A DNA stretch of 64,000 bases, from contig JABCZW010000001.1 of assembly GCA_013289475.1 (NCBI GenBank), positions 1 through 64,000 of the forward strand. The letters are read 5' to 3'. Of the stretch, positions 36,036 through 44,732 are shown in pieces. This DNA is from Bacteroidota bacterium. GTDB taxonomy: Bacteria > Bacteroidota > Bacteroidia > JABEUT01. The notes beneath the pieces are model-generated. The model searched no databases, was not told the origin of the DNA, and saw only the letters and a program-made list of their open reading frames with translations. The number at the start of each line of letters is the position of its first letter. The first letter of the stretch is position 1. Made by a program: the position numbers and the translations under genes.

Positions 36036-36482
36036 ATGAAAAACCTGATTTTAACAACAGTTTTAATGTCGTGTTTATTTTCAGTTTGTCAATTGAATGC
36101 CCAAACAGACCTTAATGCACCTGTCATGAAATTTGAAAAAGACACCGTTGACTATGGTACTATAGCTTATGGTTCCGATGGTTATCGTTATTTCAATTTT
36201 ATAAATGCCGGTAATGAGCCTTTGATAATAAAGGAAGTCCATAGTTCCTGTGGTTGTGTTGTGGCAAGATGGACAATTGAATGCCTGGTTGCTACATCTC
36301 CCAAGGAACCAATTCAACCCGGGCAAAGTGGACGTATTAAGGCTCATTACGATACACAAAGAACAGGAAAATTCTTTAAAACGATAACTATTTCTAGTAA
36401 TGCTAACCCTTCGGTAAAAGTAATTTATTTAAAAGGGACAGTTCTTGCCCAACTTGCGTCCACAAGCCCAAAAGCCAATTAA
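36036..36482 (+). CDS. DUF1573 secreted protein
   Basis: 148 residues. A signal peptide ends near 22 (LNAQT). The mature part is one DUF1573 domain, an Ig-like/ASH-type beta-sandwich: FEKDTVDYGTIAYGSDGYRYFNFINAGNEPLIIKEVHSSCGC and then GQSGRIKAHYDTQRTGKFFKTITISSNA. The conserved Cys pair SSCGC is present. Family function is not established. It is monocistronic, with the RprXY-like pair divergent upstream. Confidence 0.88.
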   Translation: MKNLILTTVLMSCLFSVCQLNAQTDLNAPVMKFEKDTVDYGTIAYGSDGYRYFNFINAGNEPLIIKEVHSSCGCVVARWTIECLVATSPKEPIQPGQSGRIKAHYDTQRTGKFFKTITISSNANPSVKVIYLKGTVLAQLASTSPKAN

Positions 36483-36580
36483 CACTAATCGTTATTAAAG
36501 ACTGAATGCCCTAAAAGCTAAATGTGGGAGTACTGATTATGGCCACTACGGCTTTATGGAGGTTATAGGAAAATAATTAA

Positions 36581-37111
36581 TCAGTTAACGGATAGATAGG
36601 TTTCTACTTCTGCGTTAGCAGGGTTTTTACCTTTTGGCCCGTACAAGTCAAAATTAGCAGTGCATTTACTTTTAATTCCTGATAAATATATTTTCATCCA
36701 GGTATCAACAACACAATCTGGCAACTTGCCTTTAGATGTGTAAACATTATAATTACTTGCCGGGACAATTATTCCAACCATTCCTGCAGGTATGCTGTCG
36801 AGCGATTTTACCTTGCATCCCAATATAGTAGTATATTTTCCTGTCATATCGCTTTCGTAATCAGTATATACACAGTAGATATCTTCCGATTCTTTATGTT
36901 TTATATTAGCTTGAGTGTTTTCAATAAGATAGTTTGTAAATAGATTTCCAATATCTCTTTGTGATTGACCGTTCTGGTTCGTGGTACGCACCGATATGCC
37001 TACGACATAAAATTGGGGTAGTTCTTTGGTCTCATGTTTCATGTCATTATTCTTGCATGACATTACAAAGATGGATACGCATAAAATGGTGAGAAATGAC
37101 ACTTTCTTCAT
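36581..37111 (-). CDS. lipoprotein with GyrI-like / AraC effector-binding domain
   Basis: 176 residues. A lipoprotein signal peptide ends at Cys19 (VMSC). The mature protein matches the GyrI-like small-molecule binding domain of AraC-type regulators: FYVVGISVRTTNQNGQ, YTDYESDMTGKYTTILGCKV, PAGMVGIIVPASNYNVYTSKG and FDLYGPKG...AEVETYLSV. No DNA-binding domain exists, and the protein should sit on an envelope membrane. It could bind or sequester a small hydrophobic or cationic compound. It is monocistronic. Confidence 0.8.
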   Translation of the reverse strand: MKKVSFLTILCVSIFVMSCKNNDMKHETKELPQFYVVGISVRTTNQNGQSQRDIGNLFTNYLIENTQANIKHKESEDIYCVYTDYESDMTGKYTTILGCKVKSLDSIPAGMVGIIVPASNYNVYTSKGKLPDCVVDTWMKIYLSGIKSKCTANFDLYGPKGKNPANAEVETYLSVN

Positions 37112-37234
37112 ACTTGAGGTATACGTTATTTGTGGCGAATTTATAAGATTAATGATTAAAAAATTGTTAAATAGTACAAATTGCCAATTACTATTATATT
37201 TTGTTTAAATTCGCCCATACTAAATCTATCTATC

Positions 37235-38344
37235 ATGGGAATTTTCAGTGGAGTATCACACGAATTAATTGACATTATTGAATGGACAGACGACTCGAGC
37301 AATGTTTTGCTTTGGCGTTTTCCTCGCTGGCAAAATGAAATAAAGAACGGAGCCAAGCTCGTTGTGCGCCAGGCACAAGTGGCAGTATTTGTAAACGAAG
37401 GTAAAATAGCCGACGTATTTCAACCCGGCACATATACTCTCGAAACTCAAAATATCCCAATCCTTAGCACATTAAAGGGTTGGAAATATGGTTTTAACAG
37501 CCCATTTAAAGCCGAAGTTTATTTTGTAAATACTAAACAATATACCGATCAGAAGTGGGGCACGAAAAACCCAATGATGCTGAACGATGATAAGTTTGGT
37601 ATGGTTGAGCTTCGGGCTTTCGGAACCTATGCTTTCCGTGTAGCAGATGCTAAAAAATTCCTCGAAGAAATTGTGGGAACCAATAGCGCTTTTACTACCG
37701 AAGATATTGAAGGCCAGTTAAGGAGCCTTATGGTAACTAACCTTACCAGCGCAGTTGCCAAGAGTAATTTAGGTGTAGAGAAATTCTCGGCTAACCTTGA
37801 TGAGTTCTCAACTTTTGCAAAGGAAAAACTTGATCCTACTTTTACTGAATACGGACTTGCACTCACCAAGCTTTTGGTTGAGAATGTATCTATGCCACCG
37901 GAATTGCAGAAAGAAATATTCCAGTACAGCAGGCTTAACAAGATTGATATGAGCAAGTTGGCACAAATGAATATGGCTAACTCTATTGAGACTGCTGCGG
38001 CTAATCCAGGTGGTTTAGCAGGTGCGGGTATGGGTCTTGGTGTCGGCCTTGGAATGGGCAATATGATGGCGAATACTATGGGCCAGTCTATAAATCAAAT
38101 GCAACAGTCTACACCTCCGCCACCTCCAATACCGCAGGCAATACAGTATTTTGCCGTAGTAGCAGGTAAGCAGGCAGGGCCGTTCAATGAGCAGCAATTA
38201 GCTCAAATGGCTCAGGCAGGTACTCTGCAGCGCGATACCCTCGTATGGAAAACAGGTATGGCTGCATGGCTTGCAGCCGGACAAGTGTCTGAAATGGCAA
38301 ACGTGTTTGGCGCAACTCCTCCTCCGGTTCCTCCAGGAGTTTAA
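37235..38344 (+). CDS. SPFH-domain protein with C-terminal GYF_2 domain
   Basis: 369 residues from the ATG at 37235. An upstream in-frame ATG at 37181 would add 18 poorly conserved residues and lies in the likely promoter. The N-terminal part (MGIFSGVSHELIDIIEWTDDSSNVLLWRFP) is that of bacterial YdjI-like 'virion core protein' SPFH proteins. The SPFH domain extends to about 235 (VELRAFGTYAFRVADAKKFL). A Gly/Met-rich linker (about 262-290) and Pro-rich stretch precede a GYF_2 domain (about 310-357: YFAVVAGKQAGPFNEQQLAQMAQAGTLQRDTLVWKTGMAAW). Probably a membrane-associated scaffold; the GYF_2 domain is a likely protein-binding module. Monocistronic. Confidence 0.88.
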   Translation: MGIFSGVSHELIDIIEWTDDSSNVLLWRFPRWQNEIKNGAKLVVRQAQVAVFVNEGKIADVFQPGTYTLETQNIPILSTLKGWKYGFNSPFKAEVYFVNTKQYTDQKWGTKNPMMLNDDKFGMVELRAFGTYAFRVADAKKFLEEIVGTNSAFTTEDIEGQLRSLMVTNLTSAVAKSNLGVEKFSANLDEFSTFAKEKLDPTFTEYGLALTKLLVENVSMPPELQKEIFQYSRLNKIDMSKLAQMNMANSIETAAANPGGLAGAGMGLGVGLGMGNMMANTMGQSINQMQQSTPPPPPIPQAIQYFAVVAGKQAGPFNEQQLAQMAQAGTLQRDTLVWKTGMAAWLAAGQVSEMANVFGATPPPVPPGV

Positions 38345-38360
38345 TGAGAAATAATTAAAT

Positions 38361-38399
38361 AAAAAAAGCCCCCTTAAGTATCTTAAGGGGGCTTTTTTT
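38361..38399. terminator. strong bidirectional rho-independent terminator
   Basis: AAAAAAAGCCCCCTTAAG pairs with its complement around a TATC-type 4-nt loop and is followed by seven T. It lies between the convergent SPFH and DinB-like genes. Confidence 0.95.
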
Positions 38400-38412
38400 G
38401 TAGAATAAACTG

Positions 38413-38913
38413 TTACATTGATTCGTCTGCACTTGGGCCATACATACCCGGTACAGGTACATTTAACAATCTAAGGTAAACACTAAGTTGTCCCCTATGA
38501 TGTATGGAATGGCTTAAAGCAAAGCTGCGTACCACACCAACGCTTGGCATAGTAAAGTAAACCTTCTCGCCCATGCGGAGTGTCCATGGTTTCATCAGTT
38601 TTTCATCCGTAGCACCTTCAAGATCTTTAATTGCGTCAGCTACATTCTTATCAAATAAGTCGAGTACTTCTTTCAATGTGTTTAAAGGTGCAGCAGGTGC
38701 AGGCGGATTTTTAGCGAAATCATATTCACTCGCATTAATTGCACGGCCAATCCAAATAGGATTACTTGCCAAATGACGGCCCAACTTTAAAAGCTCCATT
38801 GATTTGTCGTGGGGTTTCCACGTGTATTTGTCAGCGGGTATTCTTTCCAGCATCTTGCGGGTGTTTTCCGTTTCATGCTTAAATTCCATAATAAGTCCTT
38901 GATTTATTGCCAT
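38413..38913 (-). CDS. DinB family protein (putative metal-dependent)
   Basis: 166 residues, normal for DinB/YfiT-like four-helix bundle proteins. Candidate metal ligands are the His in KLGRHLAS and the His pair in HSIHHRGQL, the three-His arrangement of the superfamily. Trp and Pro in ADKYTWKPHDKSM are also typical. It may be a thiol-dependent transferase or hydrolase; the substrate is unknown. A minus-strand -7 box (TATATTTG at 38930-38937) lies 17 bp upstream. Confidence 0.85.
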   Translation of the reverse strand: MAINQGLIMEFKHETENTRKMLERIPADKYTWKPHDKSMELLKLGRHLASNPIWIGRAINASEYDFAKNPPAPAAPLNTLKEVLDLFDKNVADAIKDLEGATDEKLMKPWTLRMGEKVYFTMPSVGVVRSFALSHSIHHRGQLSVYLRLLNVPVPGMYGPSADESM

Positions 38914-38929
38914 AGTTTTTGTTTTGGTT

Positions 38930-38937
38930 CAAATATA
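38930..38937 (-). promoter_or_regulatory. -7 promoter box for DinB-like gene
   Basis: The minus strand reads TATATTTG, 17 bp upstream of the ATG at 38913. Confidence 0.5.
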
Positions 38938-38993
38938 TACCATTAATGTTAACTGCATATATAAGGGGTAAAATGGAAGAAAGGAGGGTAAAT

Positions 38994-39001
38994 TATGTTT
39001 G
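38994..39001 (+). promoter_or_regulatory. -7 promoter box for the MORN pair
   Basis: TATGTTTG fits TAnnTTTG, 42 bp before the ATG at 39044. Confidence 0.5.
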
Positions 39002-39043
39002 TTTTATAAAAAAATGTAACTTAGCCGATAATATTACGTAGAA

Positions 39044-39838
39044 ATGCGAATTTTTTCAATTCTGTTAATATCGCTTTCCTTTGCAATTACTGCAATGGGG
39101 CAGCAATCTACGTCTCAAAATGGCTTTACAAATAAAGCCGAAGCAAAGAATGAGGTTAAGGGTGGTGCAAAAGAAGGTAAATGGAAGGAGTACCTCGATT
39201 ATGATGGCAATGTTACCGCCGATACCAATTTAGCTGTTTATTACCGCCTAACATTTTATAAGACAGGTAAGCCCGATGGTATTGTAAGAATGTATTACAA
39301 GAACGGAACCTTATATTTTGAAACTCCATATACCGATGGCAAAATGAATGGGGTAGAAAAATGGTATTATGCAAGCGGAAAAATTATGTTGGAAATACCT
39401 TTTACGGATAATGTATTGAATGGGGTTAAGAAGATATATTACGAGAGTGGAGACTTAAGCCAGGAAATTCCATATACCAATGGTAAATGCAATGGTGTTG
39501 AAAAAATATATTATGTAGGTGGGAAATTAAGTGAAGAAATACCTTATACCAACGGTAAAGAAAATGGTATTGAGAAAACATATTACGAAAGTGGCACGGT
39601 GAGTAAGGAAACTCCTCTTACCGATGGTAAGGAAAATGGTGTTGAGAAAGATTTTTATGAGGACGGATTATTGCGCCGCGAAACACCATATACCGACGAT
39701 AAGAAAGATGGAGTTGTAAAGGAATATTTCGAAAATGGGGTGATACAGCGTGAGACCCCATACCATGATGATGAAATAAGCGGAACGATTGTGTGCTACA
39801 ATGCAAACGGTTACGAAATAAGCAGACAAGGCAGGTAG
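39044..39838 (+). CDS. secreted MORN-repeat protein (paralogue 1)
   Basis: 264 residues. A signal peptide ends near 19 (ITAMGQQ). After KNEVKGGAKEGKWKEYLDYDG come about eight repeats of 23 residues (about 65-255) of the form NGVEK.YYESG.LS.EIPYTDGK. This is the toxin-antitoxin YwqK-like MORN variant common in Bacteroidota. MORN hairpins often bind membranes or partner proteins; here the array is exported to the periplasm or surface. It is followed after 31 bp by a longer paralogue in the same direction, so the two form a tandem duplication and probable operon. Confidence 0.85.
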   Translation: MRIFSILLISLSFAITAMGQQSTSQNGFTNKAEAKNEVKGGAKEGKWKEYLDYDGNVTADTNLAVYYRLTFYKTGKPDGIVRMYYKNGTLYFETPYTDGKMNGVEKWYYASGKIMLEIPFTDNVLNGVKKIYYESGDLSQEIPYTNGKCNGVEKIYYVGGKLSEEIPYTNGKENGIEKTYYESGTVSKETPLTDGKENGVEKDFYEDGLLRRETPYTDDKKDGVVKEYFENGVIQRETPYHDDEISGTIVCYNANGYEISRQGR

Positions 39839-39869
39839 TATCTGTCGGCATCATTATAAACCACAAATT

Positions 39870-40865
39870 ATGAGAATTTTTTTAATAGTACTGTTTACAG
39901 TGTTATTAGCTGTTACATCCTTTGGGCAACAGTCCCAGATTCAGCCAGGCTTTACAGATACCAGCGAAGCTAAGAATATTATAAAACATGGCCTCAAAGA
40001 AGGTAAGTGGATTGAATATCTTGATGATGATTTGGATGCTACATCAGATTCCAATGCCTCTTATTATAAACTTACTATATATAAAGTAGATAAAGCTATC
40101 GGAATACAGAGAGTGTATTACATTGACGGAAAGTTATACCGGGAAAAAACCTATACAAATGGTAAGGCAAATGGGATATCTAAGGTTTATTATGAAAGCG
40201 GAAAGTTATTCGGGGAAGCAACTTTATCGAACGACCTTTTAAATGGTATTGCTACAGCTTATTATGAGAATGGAAAAATAAAAAATGAATGGCCTTATAA
40301 GAATGATAAATTAAATGGGGTGGCAAAAGAGTATTATGAAAATGGAAAGCTAATGAGCGAAACTCCTTTTACAGATAGCCTGGCAAACGGGGTGGAGAAA
40401 GATTATTATGAAGATGGTGCTTTACAAATGGAAACACCATATAAAAATGATAATGCAGATGGAGTAGAAAAGGATTATTACGAGGATGGAAAATTGGAAC
40501 AGGAGATACCTTATAGTAATGGAAATGCCAATGGCATAACGAAGTACTATTATGAAGATGGTAAAATAGAAAGTGAATACCCATATATTGAGGGTAAAGA
40601 AAATGGTATTGAGAAACTATATTATGAAAATGGTAATCTGGAAGAAGAAGCACCGTACATAAACGATACCATTAATGGGCTTTATAAAAGATATTTTAGC
40701 GATGGCAAGGTGAATACAGAAGCTGTTTTTGTAAATGGGAACATGAATGGCGATGTAAAATGGTATCGCGAAAATGGTAAATTAAGCCAGGTGATTCAAT
40801 ATCATAATGGTATTATAAGAGGAGGAATAAGAAACTACGATGAAAACGGAGAAGAGATTAACTAG
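39870..40865 (+). CDS. secreted MORN-repeat protein (paralogue 2)
   Basis: 331 residues. The N-terminus (MRIFLIVLFTVLLAVTSFGQQ) and the segment AKNIIKHGLKEGKWIEYLDDD align directly with the upstream paralogue. About eleven 23-residue repeats (about 70-325) follow, e.g. NGVAKEYYENGKLMSETPFT. It differs in repeat number and in a higher Asn/Asp content. No enzymatic domain is attached. Function unknown. Confidence 0.85.
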   Translation: MRIFLIVLFTVLLAVTSFGQQSQIQPGFTDTSEAKNIIKHGLKEGKWIEYLDDDLDATSDSNASYYKLTIYKVDKAIGIQRVYYIDGKLYREKTYTNGKANGISKVYYESGKLFGEATLSNDLLNGIATAYYENGKIKNEWPYKNDKLNGVAKEYYENGKLMSETPFTDSLANGVEKDYYEDGALQMETPYKNDNADGVEKDYYEDGKLEQEIPYSNGNANGITKYYYEDGKIESEYPYIEGKENGIEKLYYENGNLEEEAPYINDTINGLYKRYFSDGKVNTEAVFVNGNMNGDVKWYRENGKLSQVIQYHNGIIRGGIRNYDENGEEIN

Positions 40866-40894
40866 TAATCTCTTCTGTATTCAAGCAACAAAAC

Positions 40895-41548
40895 TTATTT
40901 GTCTTTTTTCTCCTTACATTCCGCCAGCATCTTCTCATTGATTGCCTTACCCCAATGTGGTTTATGTATATCCTGGCTATCGTTGGCGAATAAAGCTTCT
41001 GCTTTTTCGTAAAGAGGTTGTGCTTTATCAACGCCACCACCCCAAAGTTTTGGAGTGTAGAATTTGCTATTGCCTTGCATGTAATACATGCGTGGGTTGT
41101 TTGGGTTTAGCTTAACTACCTGTGCCAAATAAGTATCCGATATTTTACCGTATTTACCATGCCTGCTGCCGGGATCAACCGAAAGCCTTGCCTGTGCCAG
41201 TAAAGCGCCTAATAGTGCAATCTCATCATTGGTTGAATCCATTAATTCGATCTTGCTGAAGAAATTATCGGCTTCATTCAGCATAGGGTCCTTTTTGTCC
41301 TTATTCGGTTCCTGGAAAGAAAGCACTGCTATACTCCACGCCGCATAATAATTAGCCAGCCAATATGTTGGTGACTGTTTAGCTATAAGTTTAAACTGGT
41401 TGCTTGCCATTAAAAACTGAGGATAAGATTTAGCAGTATCAAAAGCTGTATAGGTTTGAATGAGCAGCGTATCAACCGATTGTGCCTGCCCGCTTTTTGA
41501 TGCTAGGAATCCTAAGGCAATTGCAAGAATAAGAAGTGTCTTTTTCAT
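40895..41548 (-). CDS. exported TPR-like protein, unknown function
   Basis: 217 residues with a signal peptide ending near 22 (SGQAQS). The rest is predicted helical with degenerate tetratricopeptide-like pairs (WLANYYAAWSIAVLSF; LAQVVKLNPNNPRMYYMQGN; KAQPLYEKAEALFAND). It starts 21 bp after the TonB receptor gene in the same direction and closes the six-gene operon starting at 46615. It may be a periplasmic partner of the receptor. Confidence 0.75.
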   Translation of the reverse strand: MKKTLLILAIALGFLASKSGQAQSVDTLLIQTYTAFDTAKSYPQFLMASNQFKLIAKQSPTYWLANYYAAWSIAVLSFQEPNKDKKDPMLNEADNFFSKIELMDSTNDEIALLGALLAQARLSVDPGSRHGKYGKISDTYLAQVVKLNPNNPRMYYMQGNSKFYTPKLWGGGVDKAQPLYEKAEALFANDSQDIHKPHWGKAINEKMLAECKEKKDK

Positions 41549-41569
41549 AATGATTATATAATTGATTGA

Positions 41570-43744
41570 TTAAAGTTCGTCTTTTTTATAAGGTGTTAAA
41601 GATAGGAATACCCCTGCAAACAGACTTCTGTATAAAGCAGGTACAATAGGGTACCTGTTTAATCCATTGTCAGAATACCTGTAACCCAATACATTTTGAT
41701 TGTTGGTCACGTTATCCACTCCAAGATAAAATACTCCAAATAATTTCTTTACCCTGAATAAATAACTGAAGCTTGCTGATAGATCCTGGTAAGCAGGAGA
41801 GCGATCAGATAAAAATGTAGGGTTATTGGGGTTATAGTAAGGACGACCTGAAGCATAAGCGTATGTTAGAGAAACATTAATGCCCGGCTTCTCAAAAAAA
41901 TACTTGGTTACTATGTTGAGGTTGTTGGCTGATACATAATCAGGCATAGCTTCAGTAACATAATTCTGGTAAAGTCTCTTAGTGTCGATATAGCTGTATG
42001 ATATCCAGTAATCGAAATCCTTAATACTCTTTTTATCTCTCCAGAAAATGTCAATTCCTTTTGCATAGCCATAACCACTATTATCTACAGGATAATATAG
42101 CGGGCGGTATGGGTTAGGATCGTAAGGTGCTCCTTCTGTAAGTTCTCTTATCAAATCACTATATGATTTATAGTATCCTTCAATCCTGAATGTACGGTCG
42201 TTATACATGTATTGGTAATTCAAAATGTAGTGTGTTGCTTCCTGGAATTTAACTTTTGAATCGCCATAAATTAAATACCTGTCCGATGGATCCTGATAAA
42301 ACATTCCGTATGCTGCTGAAACCTGCCCGTATTTATTGATGCGGATTGCTGCAGAAATTCTTGGAGCAATATCGCTCTTTGCCAATAACTGGCTATACTC
42401 AAAACGTACACCGGGTTTAAGCCCAAACCATTTTACCGGCTTCCATTCTCCCTCAAGATAACCTGCTACTTGAGTTTCAGTAAATGAAAAGCTGGTACTA
42501 TCAAACTGCTGCTTTTCAGAATAACGTTGCACTTCCGTTCCTAAATATGCAAACAATTTACTTCCTAATTGTTTCCCAAGCTCCACTCGCCCTTGTGCAC
42601 GGGTATCTTGTTTGTCAAAGTTCTGGCCACCCCAGTGCACGGTATCACCATTCTGGCTATATGATGAACCAACCATAAGGTAAGCGCCATCACCAATAAT
42701 ATGCCTGTAATATAAGCTATACGCCATGTATGAGTTTTGAAGATTAAATGCCAGTGTTGTATCAGGTTGATTTGGATTAACCACATCTATTCCACTTTTG
42801 TATTGGTCAAATGTTCCGCTTAGTTTTAAAATATCTCCTTTGGTGTTTGTCCAGATATACTTTAATGAGCCGCTGAAACCAGTTGGTGGCTGAAAGAAAT
42901 CAATATTTGTCTTTGTAATACCATAAAACGGCTGTGTATTGGTGTAATTGATACCACCTTCAAGCGCTGAATGCGCCCACAGTTTTGTGCCGGATATACC
43001 CAAACCTGCCATATTTATATTGGCATTAAATGTTGCTTCTTCGGGTAAATCATTTGTATTCAGTTCTAGTATTCCGGAGAGTGCCTGCCCATAACGTGCA
43101 CTATATCCCCCGCTACTGAAAGAAATGCCCTTGAATTCGTAAGGGCCAAAGCGGCTGCGTTGCGCAACCCCCGGTACAGGGCTGAAAAATGGGTCCTGAA
43201 CTACTAATCCATCTACAATAGCCGCAGATTCACTTGCATCGCCACCACGGACAAATAACCCTGTTTGGTCTGATACTTTTTGGAGCCCGGGTAGTGTTTG
43301 CAATGCACCTACAACATCTCCCTCAGCACTGGCTGTTGTATAAATATCAAGCGTGGTAAGGGCAGCAACTTTCCTGTCATTACTGGCTTCCATTGCTCCG
43401 GGAGATATGGTTACTTCATCAAGTTGGCTCGTATTCGTTTTCAAAGTAAGGTTAACAATATATGTTTTGCCTGTGTCAGCAGTAAGGCTATAAATTGCAG
43501 TATCGAATCCTATCGCGGTCGCAATAATAATTACATTTTCCTTTTTATTCAGGTGCATAGAATAGCGCCCAAGTGTGTCTGTAAGTGCGCCGGTAATAGT
43601 ATTCTTTAAATAAATAGTTGCAAAAGGAATTGGTTTCCCTTTTTGTTCCGTAACCTTTCCTTTAATTGTCATTTGGGCATTTACTGCCAACGAAAGGAGG
43701 GTTAAGGGTATGGCTAATGATTGTGATATTTTTATGGTTTTCAT
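41570..43744 (-). CDS. TonB-dependent outer-membrane receptor
   Basis: 724 residues, signal peptide ending near 23 (AVNAQ). A CarboxypepD_reg-like domain (about 25-112: GKVTEQKGKPIPFATIYLKNTITGALTDTLGRYSM) precedes a plug domain (about 120-235: GDVVGALQTLPGLQKVSDQTGLFVRGGDASESAAIVDG). A 22-strand beta-barrel is predicted to about 720 with repeating aromatic strand ends. Shorter than SusC, and no SusD gene follows, so the ligand is probably not a glycan taken up by a Sus-type pair. It lies 6 bp after the HMA-like gene in a regulator-headed operon. Confidence 0.9.
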   Translation of the reverse strand: MKTIKISQSLAIPLTLLSLAVNAQMTIKGKVTEQKGKPIPFATIYLKNTITGALTDTLGRYSMHLNKKENVIIIATAIGFDTAIYSLTADTGKTYIVNLTLKTNTSQLDEVTISPGAMEASNDRKVAALTTLDIYTTASAEGDVVGALQTLPGLQKVSDQTGLFVRGGDASESAAIVDGLVVQDPFFSPVPGVAQRSRFGPYEFKGISFSSGGYSARYGQALSGILELNTNDLPEEATFNANINMAGLGISGTKLWAHSALEGGINYTNTQPFYGITKTNIDFFQPPTGFSGSLKYIWTNTKGDILKLSGTFDQYKSGIDVVNPNQPDTTLAFNLQNSYMAYSLYYRHIIGDGAYLMVGSSYSQNGDTVHWGGQNFDKQDTRAQGRVELGKQLGSKLFAYLGTEVQRYSEKQQFDSTSFSFTETQVAGYLEGEWKPVKWFGLKPGVRFEYSQLLAKSDIAPRISAAIRINKYGQVSAAYGMFYQDPSDRYLIYGDSKVKFQEATHYILNYQYMYNDRTFRIEGYYKSYSDLIRELTEGAPYDPNPYRPLYYPVDNSGYGYAKGIDIFWRDKKSIKDFDYWISYSYIDTKRLYQNYVTEAMPDYVSANNLNIVTKYFFEKPGINVSLTYAYASGRPYYNPNNPTFLSDRSPAYQDLSASFSYLFRVKKLFGVFYLGVDNVTNNQNVLGYRYSDNGLNRYPIVPALYRSLFAGVFLSLTPYKKDEL

Positions 43745-43750
43745 AGTCTT

Positions 43751-43975
43751 TTAATAATTGAGTACTTCGCAACGGAAGTTTCGTTGTTCTAATAATTTTA
43801 TAACATCTGATGACCTTACTTTTCCTTTATGGTTCTCTACCCGTAAAACTTTGTCTTTATCATCAAGGTCAATGCTTACTTTATGGCCGGGAAACATAGC
43901 GTTCATTTCTCCAATAAGGTAGAGGGCGTTTCTTTTGCCGCTTACATTTGTTTTAAATATTTCTACGGAACTCAT
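43751..43975 (-). CDS. small HMA-like protein without metal-binding cysteines
   Basis: 74 residues from the ATG at 43975; ATGs or TTG upstream (43987, 43999) would overlap the response-regulator gene and extend it by 4-8 residues. The pattern VEIFKTNVSGKRNALYLIGEMNAMFPGHKVSIDLDDKDKVLRVEN...VIKLLEQRNFRCEVL predicts the beta-alpha-beta-beta-alpha-beta ferredoxin-like fold of heavy-metal-associated domains. The CxxC motif is absent, so metal binding in the usual way is unlikely. It sits between the LytT regulator and the TonB receptor. Confidence 0.7.
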   Translation of the reverse strand: MSSVEIFKTNVSGKRNALYLIGEMNAMFPGHKVSIDLDDKDKVLRVENHKGKVRSSDVIKLLEQRNFRCEVLNY

Positions 43976-43988
43976 AATTAGGTGCATT

Positions 43989-44732
43989 TTATATTCCAAG
44001 GATTGATTTTAGTTTAGGATAACCTGTTTTACTTATTGGTATTCGCGCACCCGATTTTAAGATAGCAAGGTGACCTTCTTTTTCATAAGGTTCAATGCGT
44101 GTTACCTGTTGTATTTGTATTATATATGAGCGGTGTACCCTTACAAATTGGACCTTATCCAGTACTTCTTCAAAATAGCTCATGGTTTTCTTTTTCAAAT
44201 GAGAGCCATCTGCTGTATGAATTTTAACATAGTCATCATCTGCTTCAAGGTATTGTATCTCATGCATCGGTATAATACGGATCTTACTACCGGTTTTAAC
44301 TACTACTCTGTTATATTGATCTGGTTGTTGACTCGCACTTTCTATTAACGATTGTATGGCCTCTTTTCCATCCGGCTTTTCATAGTGTTCTTTCCACTTC
44401 TTCATAGCCTTGTCAAAACGTTCTTTACTAAAGGGTTTTAGAAGATAATCTACGGCGTGCGCTTCAAAAGCTTTCATAGCGTACTCATCGAATGCCGTGG
44501 TAAATATTACCGCCGGAGGTGTATCAAGTAATTCAAGCATTTCAAAGCCATTTATTTTTGGCATCTGTACGTCGAGGAAAATAAGATCGGGTTGATGCTG
44601 GGTTATAGCTTTAACTCCTTCAAACCCATCGCTGCATTCCTGCACAATCGATATATCAGTATAGCTCTGCAAGTATTCTGCAAGTATTGATCTTGCCAGG
44701 GGTTCATCATCAATAAGTATTGCTTTTATCAT
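43989..44732 (-). CDS. LytTR-type response regulator
   Basis: 247 residues. The receiver domain (1-120) has Asp54 in IFLDVQMPKING, Thr in FTTAFDEYAMKAFEAHAVDYLLKPF. The LytTR DNA-binding domain (about 145-245) shows VKTGSKIRIIPMHEIQYLEADDDYVKIHTADG and FVRVHRSYIIQ. The start overlaps the kinase stop by 4 bp. It probably controls its own operon, including the TonB receptor. Confidence 0.93.
   Translation of the reverse strand: MIKAILIDDEPLARSILAEYLQSYTDISIVQECSDGFEGVKAITQHQPDLIFLDVQMPKINGFEMLELLDTPPAVIFTTAFDEYAMKAFEAHAVDYLLKPFSKERFDKAMKKWKEHYEKPDGKEAIQSLIESASQQPDQYNRVVVKTGSKIRIIPMHEIQYLEADDDYVKIHTADGSHLKKKTMSYFEEVLDKVQFVRVHRSYIIQIQQVTRIEPYEKEGHLAILKSGARIPISKTGYPKLKSILGI

Noticed and set aside
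37181-37234. 18-residue N-terminal extension of the SPFH protein
   Set aside because: The family begins at MGIFSGVSHELIDI, and the extension is hydrophobic and lies in the promoter region.
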